Below, piece by piece: positions 19,578 to 30,100 of a stretch of 37,352 nt of DNA. Source of the stretch: Endozoicomonas elysicola (GTDB taxonomy: Bacteria; Pseudomonadota; Gammaproteobacteria; Pseudomonadales; Endozoicomonadaceae); contig NZ_JOJP01000001.1 of NCBI RefSeq assembly GCF_000710775.1, forward strand, positions 2,868,969 to 2,906,320, given 5' to 3'. The notes under the pieces were generated by a model. The model was not told the origin of the DNA. It saw only the letters and a program-made list of their open reading frames with translations, and did not search any database. The position numbers and the translations under genes were made by a program. How positions within the stretch are numbered: the stretch's first letter is position 1; every line of letters begins with the position of its first letter.

Positions 19578-19595
19578 GTACTGAAAGGTTAATTG

Positions 19596-19919
19596 ATGAA
19601 AAACAACCTGTTCGAGAATATTCCTTCGAATTTGCCTGAGGAATTGTTTGAAATACTTCAAGGCTCTGGAGGTGTTAAAATCGAACGGATTGTTTCCCGT
19701 GGTCATGCTACTCCGGAAGGGGAGTGGTATGACCAGTCCTGGGATGAATGGGTTGTTCTTTTAAAAGGTTTGGCAATACTGGACTTTGATGGGGATAAAG
19801 AGTCGGTCTCGCTTAAATCTGGTGACTTTATATTTTTGCCTGCTGGCTTAAGGCATCGAGTAGCCTGGACAGAGCCAGATGTTGATAGCATCTGGCTGGC
19901 TATTCATTTTAATTTCTGA
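19596..19919 (+). CDS. Small cupin-domain protein
   Basis: A 107-residue single-domain cupin. The first motif is represented by SRGHATPEGEWYDQSWDEWVVLLKG and the second by GDFIFLPAGLRHRVAWTEPD. H and E residues are placed to bind a metal, but the first motif is degenerate compared with G-x5-H-x-H. The function is not known. It starts 18 bases after der, with AAAGG upstream, so it is probably co-transcribed with der. It converges with xseA, with only 8 bases between the two stops and no visible terminator. Confidence 0.85.
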   Translation: MKNNLFENIPSNLPEELFEILQGSGGVKIERIVSRGHATPEGEWYDQSWDEWVVLLKGLAILDFDGDKESVSLKSGDFIFLPAGLRHRVAWTEPDVDSIWLAIHFNF

Positions 19920-19927
19920 TTGTTTGG

Positions 19928-21289
19928 TTAGCTTTTGATTTTTTCGACTTTGCAAGTAGCCTCACCTTCGCAGAAACGTGTAGTAATCAGATCTCCCTTC
20001 CGCAGTTGTTGACTGTTTCTGATAATCGATTCTCCAGCCATGGTTATGGAGTAACCTCGTGACAGCGTTGCCAATGGGCTTACTGTATTCAACTCGCCGG
20101 AAATTTTTTCCAATTTAAGTTGTCTTTTTTCAAGACTGTTCAGTATGAGCTGAACAAGCTTCTGGCCCATGTGATCATTTCTATTTTTAAGTAGTTCCAA
20201 CTTGCGCTGTGGGTTTTGTTGGAATACGCGTTCCTGCATGCGATCAATGCGTGAACGGGCTCGTTCCAGCTGTAGCGTGATTGCTTGTTTTAATCGAATT
20301 TCCAGGTCATCCAGTCGCTGGCTGCTATCTCTCAATCGATCACCCGGGTGCCTGAGACGTTTTTTCAGGCTCTCAAGTTCTTTCTGGCTTAGTTGCAATT
20401 TGTGTCGTGTTAAGGCTGTCAGTTTTCGGCCTAACAGGTGTAACTGGTTCAAGATTGCCTGACGATCAGGGCTGAGAATTTCAGCGGCTGCGGATGGTGT
20501 GGCAGCACGGTGGTCAGCGACGAAGTCAGCGATGGTAAAGTCAATTTCATGGCCGACGGCACTGACAGTAGGGATGCTGCAGTCAGCAATAGCCCTGGCT
20601 ACGACTTCTTCATTAAATGGCCATAAATCTTCCAGAGAGCCCCCTCCCCGGCCAATAATCAGAACGTCAAGCTGATTGGTGGCTTGTGCCATCGTTATTG
20701 CTTTAACCAGCTCACTCTTTGCTTGGGCTCCTTGAACAGAGCTGGGGATGATGGTCACGGGAATGGCCGGGAAGCGCCGTTTCAGTACTGTTAAAATATC
20801 TCGTATAGCTGCTCCTGTTGGTGAAGTGATGACGCCAATATGTTTTGGATGAGTGGGCAGGGGCTTCTTTTGGGTGATATCAAACAGGCCTTCAGCAGCC
20901 AGTTTCATTTTCAGAGCTTCGAAAGCTTTCTGGAGATCACCTGTGCCAGCACTGTCCATATGTTCAACAATAAGTTGATAATCGCCACGACCTTCATAGA
21001 GGCTTACCCGCCCCCTGGCAAGTAGAAGCATTCCCTCTGTAGGTATGAATTTCAGACTCTGATTTTTGTTGCGAAACATGGCGCAGCGAATTTGTGACTG
21101 CCTATCCTTCAAGGTGAAATACCAGTGTCCTGAGCTCGGGCGAGCCAGTCCGGAGATCTCTCCCTCAACACGGATATTATTGAAACTCATCTCCAGTAAT
21201 CGCCGTGCTTTGCCATTTAATTCTGTCACTGAGAGGGCTTTGGCAGATAACTCTGAAGGCAGGGCAGGGTGATCAATAAACTGGGGCAT
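19928..21289 (-). CDS. xseA: Exodeoxyribonuclease VII large subunit
   Basis: The catalytic large subunit of ExoVII, which degrades single-stranded DNA with XseB. It has 453 residues (E. coli 456). An N-terminal OB-fold (VEGEISGLARPSSGHWYFTLKD) is followed by the catalytic core with GVITSPTGAAIRDIL, IIGRGGGSLEDLWPFNEE, SAVGHEIDFTIADFVADHRAATPSAAAE (shown in pieces: SAVGHEIDFT, DHRAATPSAA). A long coiled-coil region and a short C-terminal segment with LSRGYSI complete it. xseB is not in the window. It is divergent from guaB, with 123 bases between the starts. Confidence 0.95.
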   Translation of the reverse strand: MPQFIDHPALPSELSAKALSVTELNGKARRLLEMSFNNIRVEGEISGLARPSSGHWYFTLKDRQSQIRCAMFRNKNQSLKFIPTEGMLLLARGRVSLYEGRGDYQLIVEHMDSAGTGDLQKAFEALKMKLAAEGLFDITQKKPLPTHPKHIGVITSPTGAAIRDILTVLKRRFPAIPVTIIPSSVQGAQAKSELVKAITMAQATNQLDVLIIGRGGGSLEDLWPFNEEVVARAIADCSIPTVSAVGHEIDFTIADFVADHRAATPSAAAEILSPDRQAILNQLHLLGRKLTALTRHKLQLSQKELESLKKRLRHPGDRLRDSSQRLDDLEIRLKQAITLQLERARSRIDRMQERVFQQNPQRKLELLKNRNDHMGQKLVQLILNSLEKRQLKLEKISGELNTVSPLATLSRGYSITMAGESIIRNSQQLRKGDLITTRFCEGEATCKVEKIKS

Positions 21290-21343
21290 GGAGAAACTCA
21301 GTAAGAGATTATCGGTTTTTTACTATTTTGCCTGAAGAACAGG

Positions 21344-21373
21344 TTTAGCTGAAGTAGCAAAACAGGGTATACT
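21344..21373 (+). promoter_or_regulatory. Possible guaB promoter
   Basis: TATACT at 21368-21373 is a good -10 element about 40 bases before guaB. The -35 candidate TTTAGC (21344-21349, 18-base spacer) is poor. The xseA promoter must lie in the same 123-base divergent gap, but I could not place it. Confidence 0.4.
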
Positions 21374-21412
21374 TGTCCGAATTTTTTTCCCATAAACTCT
21401 TGGTAACAGGCA

Positions 21413-22882
21413 ATGCTGAGAATTGCACAAGATGCTCTCACCTTCGATGATGTACTCCTCCTGCCCGGCTACTCCGAAGTCCTCCCCAAAGATGTCTCCC
21501 TGAAAACTCAACTGACCCGTGGTATTGAGCTGAGTATACCGCTCATCTCTGCTGCTATGGATACAGTTACCGAGTCTTCCCTGGCGATAGCAATGGCGCA
21601 GGAAGGCGGAATCGGCATTATTCACAAGAATATGACACCTGAGCAGCAGGCCGCTGAAGTTCGTAAGGTTAAAAAACACGAAAGTGGCGTGGTAAAGGAC
21701 CCGATTACCATCGATGCCAGTGCAACCGTCAGGGATCTTCTGGAGCTCACATCCAGACACAATATCTCTGGTGTTCCCGTGCTCTCTGGTACTGATCTGG
21801 TGGGTATCGTTACCAGTCGTGACGTCCGGTTTGTTTCCAATCTGGATAAAGCCGTTTCCGAGATTATGACCCAGAAAGACCGCCTGGTGACCGTTAAGGA
21901 AGGTACTGACCCTGAAACGGTTCGTAAGCTCCTGCACAAGCACCGTATTGAGAAAGTCCTTGTGGTTGATGACCAGTTCAACCTCGCTGGGATGATGACG
22001 GTTAAGGACATTAAAAAGGCTCAACAGTATCCGAATGCTTCCAAGGACAGTCAGGGGCAGTTAAGAGTGGGTGCTGCCGTCGGTACAGGTGCGGAAACAC
22101 CGGATCGTGTTGCTGCACTGGTGGCTGCCGGTGTTGATGTCATTATCGTGGATACTGCTCATGGCCATTCCCGTGGTGTGATTGAGCGGGTTAAGTGGGT
22201 GAAGGAAAACTTCCCCCAGGTTCAGGTTATTGGTGGCAATATCGCTACTGCGGAAGCGGGTAAAGCGCTGGTAGAAGCTGGTGCTGATGGTGTTAAAGTC
22301 GGCATTGGTCCAGGCTCTATCTGTACAACCCGTATCGTGACCGGTATTGGCGTTCCTCAAATCAGCGCTGTGGCCAATGTGGTTGAAGCGTTGAAAGATA
22401 CCGGTGTCCCGGTTATCGCTGACGGTGGTATTCGTTTCTCCGGTGATCTGGCAAAGGCGATTGTTGCTGGTGCCAGTACTGTCATGCTGGGCAGTATGCT
22501 GGCAGGCACTGAAGAAGCGCCTGGTGAAGTGGAGCTCTATCAGGGGCGTAGTTATAAGGCCTACCGTGGTATGGGCTCTCTGGGTGCGATGTCTCAGGTT
22601 TCCGGTTCCAGTGATCGCTACTTTCAGAGTGCAGAAGAGGGTGCAGAAAAACTGGTTCCGGAAGGAATTGAAGGTCGTGTTCCCTATAAAGGACCACTTC
22701 ACGCCATTATTCATCAGATGGTGGGTGGTTTGCGTGCAGCGATGGGGTATACCGGTTCTCCAGATATGGAAACCATGCGTACCCGGCCACAATTTGTTCG
22801 TGTGACCAATGCCGGAATGGCGGAATCCCATGTGCATGATGTGACGATTACCAAAGAAGCTCCAAACTATCGTGTTGGCTAA
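21413..22882 (+). CDS. guaB: IMP dehydrogenase
   Basis: Oxidises IMP to XMP with NAD+, the committed step to GMP. It has 489 residues. A TIM barrel is interrupted by a CBS-domain pair at about residues 90-205 ([39 protein letters not shown]). The catalytic loop [13 protein letters not shown] contains the nucleophile C304, and the flap region contains [10 protein letters not shown]. It is followed 123 bases later by guaA, the usual two-gene operon. Confidence 0.97.
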   Translation: MLRIAQDALTFDDVLLLPGYSEVLPKDVSLKTQLTRGIELSIPLISAAMDTVTESSLAIAMAQEGGIGIIHKNMTPEQQAAEVRKVKKHESGVVKDPITIDASATVRDLLELTSRHNISGVPVLSGTDLVGIVTSRDVRFVSNLDKAVSEIMTQKDRLVTVKEGTDPETVRKLLHKHRIEKVLVVDDQFNLAGMMTVKDIKKAQQYPNASKDSQGQLRVGAAVGTGAETPDRVAALVAAGVDVIIVDTAHGHSRGVIERVKWVKENFPQVQVIGGNIATAEAGKALVEAGADGVKVGIGPGSICTTRIVTGIGVPQISAVANVVEALKDTGVPVIADGGIRFSGDLAKAIVAGASTVMLGSMLAGTEEAPGEVELYQGRSYKAYRGMGSLGAMSQVSGSSDRYFQSAEEGAEKLVPEGIEGRVPYKGPLHAIIHQMVGGLRAAMGYTGSPDMETMRTRPQFVRVTNAGMAESHVHDVTITKEAPNYRVG

Positions 22883-22916
22883 GATCGCTTTTTCTGGTTA
22901 TTAATGTTGAAACTTA

Positions 22917-22946
22917 CAGCCGGGCAGGTAGCTTCTGACCCGGCTG
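22917..22946. repeat. GC-rich hairpin between guaB and guaA
   Basis: CAGCCGGG (22917-22924) and CCCGGCTG (22939-22946) form a perfect 8-base stem with a 14-base loop. No T tract follows, so it is not a typical terminator. It could stabilise or partly attenuate the guaBA transcript. Confidence 0.5.
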
Positions 22947-23005
22947 CTTACTTTCAGTAAGGATCAGTTTCCTTCCCTTGCTGATACAGGACTTAGAGAT
23001 TAATC

Positions 23006-24583
23006 ATGTCCCAGGATATTCATTCAGATCGCATTCTGATTCTTGATTTTGGTTCTCAGTACACTCAGTTGATTGCTCGCAGAATTCGTGAGATCGGCGT
23101 CTATTGTGAACTGCATCCCTATGATATGGATGATGATGCTATTCGGGAGTTCAGCCCGAAAGCGATTATTTTGTCCGGTGGGCCGGAGTCGGTGACCGGT
23201 GATAACTCTCCGAGAGCCTCTGACGTTGTTTTTGAACTTGCTGTTCCAGTGCTGGGTATTTGCTATGGCATGCAGACCATGGCAGAACAAATGGGTGGCA
23301 AGGTAAGCACTTCCGATTTACGCGAGTTTGGCTATGCCCAGGTTCAGCTCGAAGAAAAGGTTCGCCTCTTTGATGGCATTGAAGATCATGTCTGTGAAGG
23401 TGGTCGCCTTAGTCTGGATGTCTGGATGAGCCATGGCGATAAGGTCAGCGCGATACCGGATGGGTTTGTGGTTGCTGCGTCTACCGGCTCCTGCCCTATT
23501 GCGGCAATGGCGTGTGAAGAGAAGCAGTATTATGGGGTTCAGTTCCATCCTGAGGTGACCCACACCACCCAGGGGCTGCGCATTCTTGAGCGTTTTGTTG
23601 TGGATATTGCTGGCTGTCAGAAGCTCTGGACCGCGGGCAAAATCATCGATGATGCCATTGCCCGTGTTCGAGAGCAGGTAGGCGATCAGAAGGTACTGTT
23701 GGGTCTTTCTGGCGGGGTTGATTCCAGTGTTGTTGCGGCACTGCTGCATAAGGCGATTGGTGATCAGCTGGTCTGTGTATTTGTTGATAATGGTCTTCTT
23801 CGGCTTCATGAAGGTGATCAGGTAATGGCCATGTTTGCAGAAAACATGGGTGTTCGAGTTATTCGTGCAGATTCTGAAGATCTCTTCCTTGGACGTCTGA
23901 AAGGTGTTCAGGATCCGGAAGACAAACGAAAAATTATTGGTAATACCTTTATTGAAGTGTTTGATGAGCATGCCAGTGCACTCGATAATATTGGTTTTCT
24001 TGCCCAGGGAACCATCTATCCGGATGTGATTGAGTCCGCTGGTTCTACAACCGGTAAAGCTCATGTGATCAAGTCTCATCACAATGTGGGCGGTCTTCCT
24101 GAAGATATGAAGATGGAGCTGGTTGAGCCGCTTCGTGAGCTGTTCAAAGACGAGGTTCGGACAATTGGTCTTGAGCTGGGTTTGCCTTATGACATGGTCT
24201 ACCGCCATCCTTTCCCCGGACCGGGTCTGGGTGTACGTATTCTGGGTGAAGTGAAGAAAGAGTATGCCAATATTCTGCGTCAGGCTGATGCTATTTTCAT
24301 TGAAGAGCTACGTAAATCAGGCTGGTATCATAACACCAGTCAGGCTTTTGCCGTTTTCCTGCCAGTAAAGTCGGTGGGTGTGGTAGGTGATGGTCGCCGC
24401 TATGAGTATGTCATTGCCTTGAGAGCGGTAGAAACCATTGACTTTATGACGGCACGTTGGGCTCATTTGCCTTATGAACTACTGGAAAAGGTCTCCAATC
24501 GTATCATCAATGAAATTGAGCAAGTTTCAAGGGTGACCTATGATGTATCCAGTAAGCCACCGGCGACGATTGAGTGGGAGTGA
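23006..24583 (+). CDS. guaA: GMP synthase (glutamine-hydrolysing)
   Basis: Aminates XMP to GMP using glutamine and ATP. It has 525 residues, the usual length. The N-terminal class-I glutamine amidotransferase domain has nucleophile C86 in GICYGMQ and the His/Glu pair in FHPEVTHT. The ATP-pyrophosphatase domain has the P-loop [16 protein letters not shown], and the C-terminal dimerisation domain ends [12 protein letters not shown]. It lies downstream of guaB in the same direction. Confidence 0.97.
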   Translation: MSQDIHSDRILILDFGSQYTQLIARRIREIGVYCELHPYDMDDDAIREFSPKAIILSGGPESVTGDNSPRASDVVFELAVPVLGICYGMQTMAEQMGGKVSTSDLREFGYAQVQLEEKVRLFDGIEDHVCEGGRLSLDVWMSHGDKVSAIPDGFVVAASTGSCPIAAMACEEKQYYGVQFHPEVTHTTQGLRILERFVVDIAGCQKLWTAGKIIDDAIARVREQVGDQKVLLGLSGGVDSSVVAALLHKAIGDQLVCVFVDNGLLRLHEGDQVMAMFAENMGVRVIRADSEDLFLGRLKGVQDPEDKRKIIGNTFIEVFDEHASALDNIGFLAQGTIYPDVIESAGSTTGKAHVIKSHHNVGGLPEDMKMELVEPLRELFKDEVRTIGLELGLPYDMVYRHPFPGPGLGVRILGEVKKEYANILRQADAIFIEELRKSGWYHNTSQAFAVFLPVKSVGVVGDGRRYEYVIALRAVETIDFMTARWAHLPYELLEKVSNRIINEIEQVSRVTYDVSSKPPATIEWE

Positions 24584-24653
24584 TACGGTTATTACTAAAT
24601 GTGATAGCTGTTTCCCGTGCTTATGTTAGCTTTGGGTTTTTATATTGAAAATG

Positions 24654-24672
24654 GTGGTGCATAATGCACCAC
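24654..24672. repeat. Perfect 9-base inverted repeat downstream of guaA
   Basis: GTGGTGCAT and ATGCACCAC flank a single A. It lies 70 bases after guaA and 50 bases before the lysine riboswitch. No T tract follows. The near-continuous symmetry resembles a protein operator as much as a hairpin. The rest of 24584-24723 shows nothing else that I can name. Confidence 0.45.
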
Positions 24673-24723
24673 ATTCAGGGGTGGTGTGGCCAAAATGATT
24701 TTGCTACATCCCTGCCTGTGATC

Positions 24724-24904
24724 CTCTTTCCCGAATTAGAGGCGCGCTGTTTATCAGTAAATCGGAATAGGGTGACACCCGCACACCGATTGAAAGGAAA
24801 TGGCGCCGAAGTGAGTGTGGCAGTCAACCATTCTTACTGGTAGTGCATCGAATAGGTGTACTACTGTCACAGTTTATACTGTGGAGAGCTAACGGGTACC
24901 AGAG
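24724..24904 (+). promoter_or_regulatory. Lysine riboswitch (L-box) aptamer
   Basis: Characteristic L-box blocks appear in order: AGAGGCGCG (24738-24746), GAAAGG followed by GCGCCGAAGT (24792-24812), CTACTGTCAC (24861-24870) and GTGGAGAGCT (24881-24890). P1 can form from CTCT, CCCG and TTAG (24724-24739) with CTAA, CGGG and AGAG (24889-24904). The next 100 bases contain no terminator hairpin with a T run. TGCCT upstream can pair with the AGGCA around the possible ribosome site at 25003-25007, so translational control is more likely. That mechanism is inference. Confidence 0.85.
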
Positions 24905-25034
24905 AGCGCTGAGGTCTATCCTTTATGTGCTTCCTCGATGTACGCTTGCCTCCTGATCTAATGACAAATGGTTCACCCATCCTAATAAACAATGGAATAA
25001 ACAGGCATGTGTGATCAAAAACGAGATCAGTTTT

Positions 25035-26627
25035 ATGGAATTAACCAGTTTCAGTGATTCGTCATTGTCTTTATTAGCGCCTGCTGTAGCTATTATTCTG
25101 GCGGTAATAACGCGAAAAGTGTTGTGGTCTCTTGGTGCCGGTATTATGACCGGTGCCTTGCTTCTTACCGGTTTGAATCCTCTTATAACCATTCGCCGTA
25201 TTTTTGATGGATTTGTGGGTGTTTTTTGGGATGAAGGTCTCAATTTAAGCAATATCTATATTCTGCTGTTTTTGCTGGTTCTTGGAATAATCACCAGTCT
25301 GATTAGTATTTCTGGGGGAGCCAGAGCCTTTGGTGAGTGGGCTCGCCAGCGTGTTAAGACCCGTCAGGGCTCGCAAGTGTTGACCGTTTTCCTCGGTGTT
25401 ATCATTTTTATTGATGATTATTTCAACAGTCTTGCAGTGGGCAGTATTAGTAAGCCGCTCACCGACCGCCACAAGGTTTCACGAGCCAAACTAGCTTATT
25501 TAATTGATTCCACTGCTGCCCCTATCTGCGTTATTACACCGATTTCAAGCTGGGGTGCATATATTATCGCTTTGGTAGGTACCATAATGGCGACCCACGG
25601 AATCGGTGAGGATAGTCCGGTCTTCTCATTCGTCAGCATGGTGCCAATGAACCTCTATGCAATTTTTGCACTGGCACTTGTGTTCTGTACGGCTGCAATG
25701 GATCTTAATGTTGGCCCTATGGCAAAGCATGAGAATGCAGCACTCTCTGGTAGCCTTTTTGACGCTAATAAGGGTAATCCTCCGGGAGCTCCAGAGCTTG
25801 AAGAAGATGAGAATGGCCGTGTGGCCGATCTGATTTCACCGATTCTGGTATTAGTGCTGGCTACACTGACTGCCATGATCTGGACCGGGAGTGCTGCGCT
25901 GGCAGCGGATAATCAGGTATTTTCTATCCTTGGAGCGTTTGAGAATACAGATGTTACTTTATCCCTGATCAGTGGTGGGGTCATTGGTCTCCTGTTTGCA
26001 GTAATACGACTGCTTAGCCGTAATATCTCCGGAGAAATCTGGAGGAAAGCTGTGGTGGAGGGCAGTAAGTCCATGTTGCCTGCTATCTATATTCTTGTCT
26101 TTGCCTGGGTTTTGACAGGCATTATTGGCCAACTGGAGACAGGCAAATATCTAGCGAGCCTGGTTAGCGGTAATATTTCACCCAGCTATCTGCCACTGAT
26201 TCTGTTTGTGGTTTCGGGGGTAATGGCTTTTGCTACGGGTACCAGTTGGGGAACCTTTGGTATCATGTTGCCGATTGCCGGAGATATGGCAGCAGCGGCG
26301 GATATTGCCATGATGTTGCCTATGCTGGCCTCTGTTCTGGCAGGTGCGGTTTTTGGTGATCACTGTTCACCAATTTCTGATACAACTATTCTCTCTTCTA
26401 CGGGGGCTTCCTGCCATCACATGGATCACGTAAATACCCAGCTTCCCTATGCGTTGAGTATTGCTGCTGTGGCGATGTTTGGTTACCTGGTCATGGGTAT
26501 CAGCCACTCAATCTCGACAGGATTTGTTGCGTCGCTTGTGGCATTTGTCGGGCTGGTTGTTTTGTTCAGAAGGCTTTCGGAAAAGTCTCGCTCATTGACA
26601 GCATCTGCTGAGTATCTGGCCAAGTAA
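25035..26627 (+). CDS. NhaC-family transporter under lysine riboswitch control, probable lysine transporter
   Basis: A polytopic inner-membrane protein of 530 residues with about a dozen hydrophobic segments. NhaC-family signatures include FIDDYFNSLAVGS, CVITPISSWGAYI, ATGTSWGTFGIMLPIAG and DHCSPISDTTILSSTGASC. The family includes Na+/H+ antiporters, but members under lysine riboswitches have been proposed as lysine transporters (often named LysW in comparative genomics). The riboswitch immediately upstream points to lysine as substrate. The ATG at 25035 gives an N-terminus resembling the family. An in-frame GTG at 25011, with CAGG 6 bases before it, is a serious alternative. Confidence 0.9.
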   Translation: MELTSFSDSSLSLLAPAVAIILAVITRKVLWSLGAGIMTGALLLTGLNPLITIRRIFDGFVGVFWDEGLNLSNIYILLFLLVLGIITSLISISGGARAFGEWARQRVKTRQGSQVLTVFLGVIIFIDDYFNSLAVGSISKPLTDRHKVSRAKLAYLIDSTAAPICVITPISSWGAYIIALVGTIMATHGIGEDSPVFSFVSMVPMNLYAIFALALVFCTAAMDLNVGPMAKHENAALSGSLFDANKGNPPGAPELEEDENGRVADLISPILVLVLATLTAMIWTGSAALAADNQVFSILGAFENTDVTLSLISGGVIGLLFAVIRLLSRNISGEIWRKAVVEGSKSMLPAIYILVFAWVLTGIIGQLETGKYLASLVSGNISPSYLPLILFVVSGVMAFATGTSWGTFGIMLPIAGDMAAAADIAMMLPMLASVLAGAVFGDHCSPISDTTILSSTGASCHHMDHVNTQLPYALSIAAVAMFGYLVMGISHSISTGFVASLVAFVGLVVLFRRLSEKSRSLTASAEYLAK

Positions 26628-26699
26628 TCAAGCTGAGCTATTCTTAACTAGAGGCAGGGAAGCCTTTTCAAACGTATTTTAATCAGGGGCATGGATGCT

Positions 26700-27128
26700 A
26701 TGGCTTTTGAGAATCTGATGAATGCTTATGCCGCTCGTCAGCAGATACAGCCGCTCAAATATGAAAATAATAAGTTTATGTTGACGGTTGATGACCGAAT
26801 TGATGTTTCCTGTTTCCAGGCAAATGGTCGATTCTATGCCTACAGCACGATCACAAAGCTAGCTGAAGATAATAGTAAGCGAGAACAGCTTCTGATGATG
26901 CTTCTGGAGAAAAATCTTGCTCTGCTTGCGACTCAGCGTGTTTCACTCTGTATTGATCCTGATGAAAATGCTTTGGCAATTTATATTTCGGCACCACTTA
27001 AGAATTTGAGTGTTGGTGGTATCGAAGAATCCATTGCTGCATTGGCTAATAATTATGAGCATTTTCTAAAGTGGGCGGGGCAGAGTGCTCCACCTCCTCC
27101 AGCGCCCTCCATGATGCTGATGCCCTAA
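26700..27128 (+). CDS. CesT-like type III secretion chaperone
   Basis: A 142-residue small acidic protein with the layout of class I T3SS chaperones: an N-terminal helix (AFENLMNAYAARQQI), strands (NNKFMLTVDDRIDVSCFQANGRFYAYS in pieces: FMLTVDD, RIDVSCFQ), a helix with LLMMLLEKNLALLA, more strands (VSLCIDPDENALAIYISAP) and a C-terminal helix ending in a Pro-rich tail (PPPPAPSMM). The LLEKNL segment and the DPDENALAIYI strand match the CesT/Tir-chaperone pattern. Such chaperones bind the N-terminal part of an effector and deliver it to the secretion ATPase. It sits 56 bases upstream of the 1134-residue fusion gene, so that protein is its probable cargo. AGGGG at 26685-26689 favours this ATG over the one at 26691. 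Confidence 0.8.
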   Translation: MAFENLMNAYAARQQIQPLKYENNKFMLTVDDRIDVSCFQANGRFYAYSTITKLAEDNSKREQLLMMLLEKNLALLATQRVSLCIDPDENALAIYISAPLKNLSVGGIEESIAALANNYEHFLKWAGQSAPPPPAPSMMLMP

Positions 27129-27184
27129 TAGAACCTCCTGCAAGTTCGATATATAAGGTATATCAATGATCAGAGTTATTCGAT

Positions 27185-30100
27185 ATGCCATCGAAAAAGC
27201 AGCAATCGGTTCGTTCCTCAGTATTTGGTTGCCTGGTTGCCAGCACAGAGGCAGCATATTTCAACGGTCTGCGGCGTGCGAATGATGGTTTTCTAAAGGC
27301 GATTATTCGCTACAGCAGATTCAAAGAGATACACATTTTTGCTCCTCAACCGTTGCTACCAGACTTGAAGTCAGGTTGGGAGTATTTCCTTCAGCATTAT
27401 GGCAGTGATAAATCCATCCATTTTTTACCGGCTCATGAGTTGAGTAAATATTTTTCCAAGATTAAATACGAGGTTTTCCATCAGGGGGATCCCTGGATTG
27501 GCCGTCTGACTGCACTTCGGGATGCATACTGTCAGGAGCCATTCCCAGTTACGGGTCGAGCGCATACATTGAGTACTGACTCGAATATGTCGAACACGCG
27601 GGATCTTTTACTGTCACCATTGAAGAGTTGTGATGCTATTTTGTGCAGCAGTAAGGCGCAGAAAAAGGTCATGATGCGGCTGTTGTCTGCTGCCAGTTCA
27701 AGTATTTCGGATCATATTGGGGTGGCAATACCTTATAAGGGGAGTGTCGTAAAGCTGCCTCTCGGTATTGAGCCAGACGAATGCTTCACCGGGAGTACAG
27801 AAGACGCTCGGGAAGGGCTGGATGTTAAGCAAGGTCAATTTGTTATTCTAACCTTGGGTCGAGTGTCTCCTGCGTACAAGATGGATTTAAACCCCGTATT
27901 GTTGGTAATGAATGACCTTGTAGAAGGGTATGGATACCGAAATATTAAGTGGGTTGTTGCCGGAGCTGGAGATGCAGCCAGTCCCGCAGTTCAGACTCTA
28001 CTGAAACAAGCTTATGATTTAAACCTTGAGGGCTGTATTCGCTTTGAGCTGGATATTGATGATGACCGTAAAAATAAATGGTTATCAGCCTGTGATATGG
28101 TTCTGACGCTCTCGGACAATATTCAGGAAAGCTTTGGTTTGGTTCCTCTGGAAGCAATGGTTAATGGGAAAGCGGTTGTTCTATCGGACTGGAATGGCTA
28201 TTCCGAGCTGGTTGAGGATGGTGTCAGTGGCTGTTTGATTGAGACGATGTCTACAGATTTTGACCAGCTGGCTCGCCCCTTGGGATCCTTGCTGACTGAT
28301 CATGCTCATTTGTTGCAGTCGCAGGGGACCGCTGTCAATTTGAGCCAGTGTTCGGAAAAGATCCATCAGCTTATTCAGAACCCTCAGCTTCTGTTAAGCA
28401 TTGGGGAGCAAGGAAAGCAGAGAGTATTTCAGTGTTATCAATGGGAGTCCATTGTTGATGAGTACCATCAACTAGTGAATGGGCTTAATAAAGATGCCGC
28501 ACAGATTTCCAGGTTAAATAATCGACCAGTTGGGATTCCGTACCATCAGATATTTGAGCATTATCCTGCTTATCAATTGGAAGAGAGCAAAAACCTTAAA
28601 ACGACAGATCGAGGTGTTCGAATGTTGTTAAGGGCTGAGCAGTATTATCACTATGCTGAGATGGAGTCATTTTTAAAGCCAGACTTGATTGATCAAGTCG
28701 CACAGCTCTGTCTATCTGGTTGCAAGGTAGCGGATTTAAAAGCCAGATTTCCTCAAGATCCAACACTTCTCTTAAATATTATTTGGATGTGTAAGTACCA
28801 GTTATTGGTACATGCCGAAAATCAGCCGTTGAGGCAGCCTTATAATCAAAAAAGATGGTGGCCTGAAGAGAAAAGGTTGCCAGCGGACATTATGCTTCAT
28901 CTTGATTGTGCTGAACCGCATCGATTCAGACTTCTTGAGCCTTTACTTAGTTGGTTGGACACACAACTGATTGGCTATCATAAGCAGTCAGAAAATTTAG
29001 AGCTCAGGTCTAGTCTGCTAACGTTTTTTGTTTCCAAAATGGATGAGCAATTGCTTCAGGCTATTGGCTGGGTTGGTGAGATGAATAACACCCAGCAGTA
29101 TGCGGATATACTGGACTATGTTTTTGAGCAGGGTGGGTTGTTATTCCTGAGCACAAAATTTCCTTTGTGGTATCGCTTGAATCGCTTAAGGGTTGTTCAT
29201 GCCCTTAAAGATTTCAAAAAATTATTTTCCCGATTTAACAGGGATCTTAACGACATAAATCAGTTGTTTTCTGATGACTGGCAGAAGCCGGTACAGGGTA
29301 TTACTCGTCTGGATTTTCCATTAAGTACGTCTTCTTGCATGATTGCAATAATTGGCTGTGATAATGGGGAGAATCTGGTTTATAAAAACAGAGACTTGGG
29401 TATTGAACATCAGATTATTGGATTTACTGAAGAAAATAGTAATATCGCAGGTAAGCTTAACCAATGGCTGGAGGGGCAGCCCGGTTTGGCTACCATACGG
29501 ATATTGCCTGGTTCTTTTGACGGCTCTTATGGCTTTTGCGAGTTTATTGATAACAGTAATCATGAAATATTGGATGATAAACAGGTTGCTGTTTATTACC
29601 AGCGTTTGGGCGTTATTGCTGGCCTTTCAATCCTGTTAGGGTTGGGTGATGTGCATAACAGGAATATTGTATCCAGAAACGGCGTACCATTTATTGTCGA
29701 CGTTAAGGCTGCTTTCTGCCCGAATGTAATTAAAGCGTTCGAGTCTGAATTAAATGACCCTCAAAGGGCGTTCTGTGGAGCTGATAATAGCTTCCAGAGA
29801 ACATCCCTTCCCAGTGTTTTGGAGTTATTTCACTTTAATAGTTACAAGGAGTGCTTATTTCAGTTGATCAATGGTGAGTTGATCGAGATGCCTCCGGTTG
29901 AAGAAAATCTGGTGACCAATAACTGGATCAGGAGTAGTGGCAGCCATTCACTATCAAAGAGTAAACCTTTTCTGTGTGGTCAATATGCCAATGCTTTTGA
30001 AAAAGGCCTTGCTTCAGTGTTCAGAGCTGTCGTAGTTCATTGTGATGAGTGGTATTTACTCTTAAAAAATTGCAAAGGGATGTCGGTCTGTCACTTGCAA

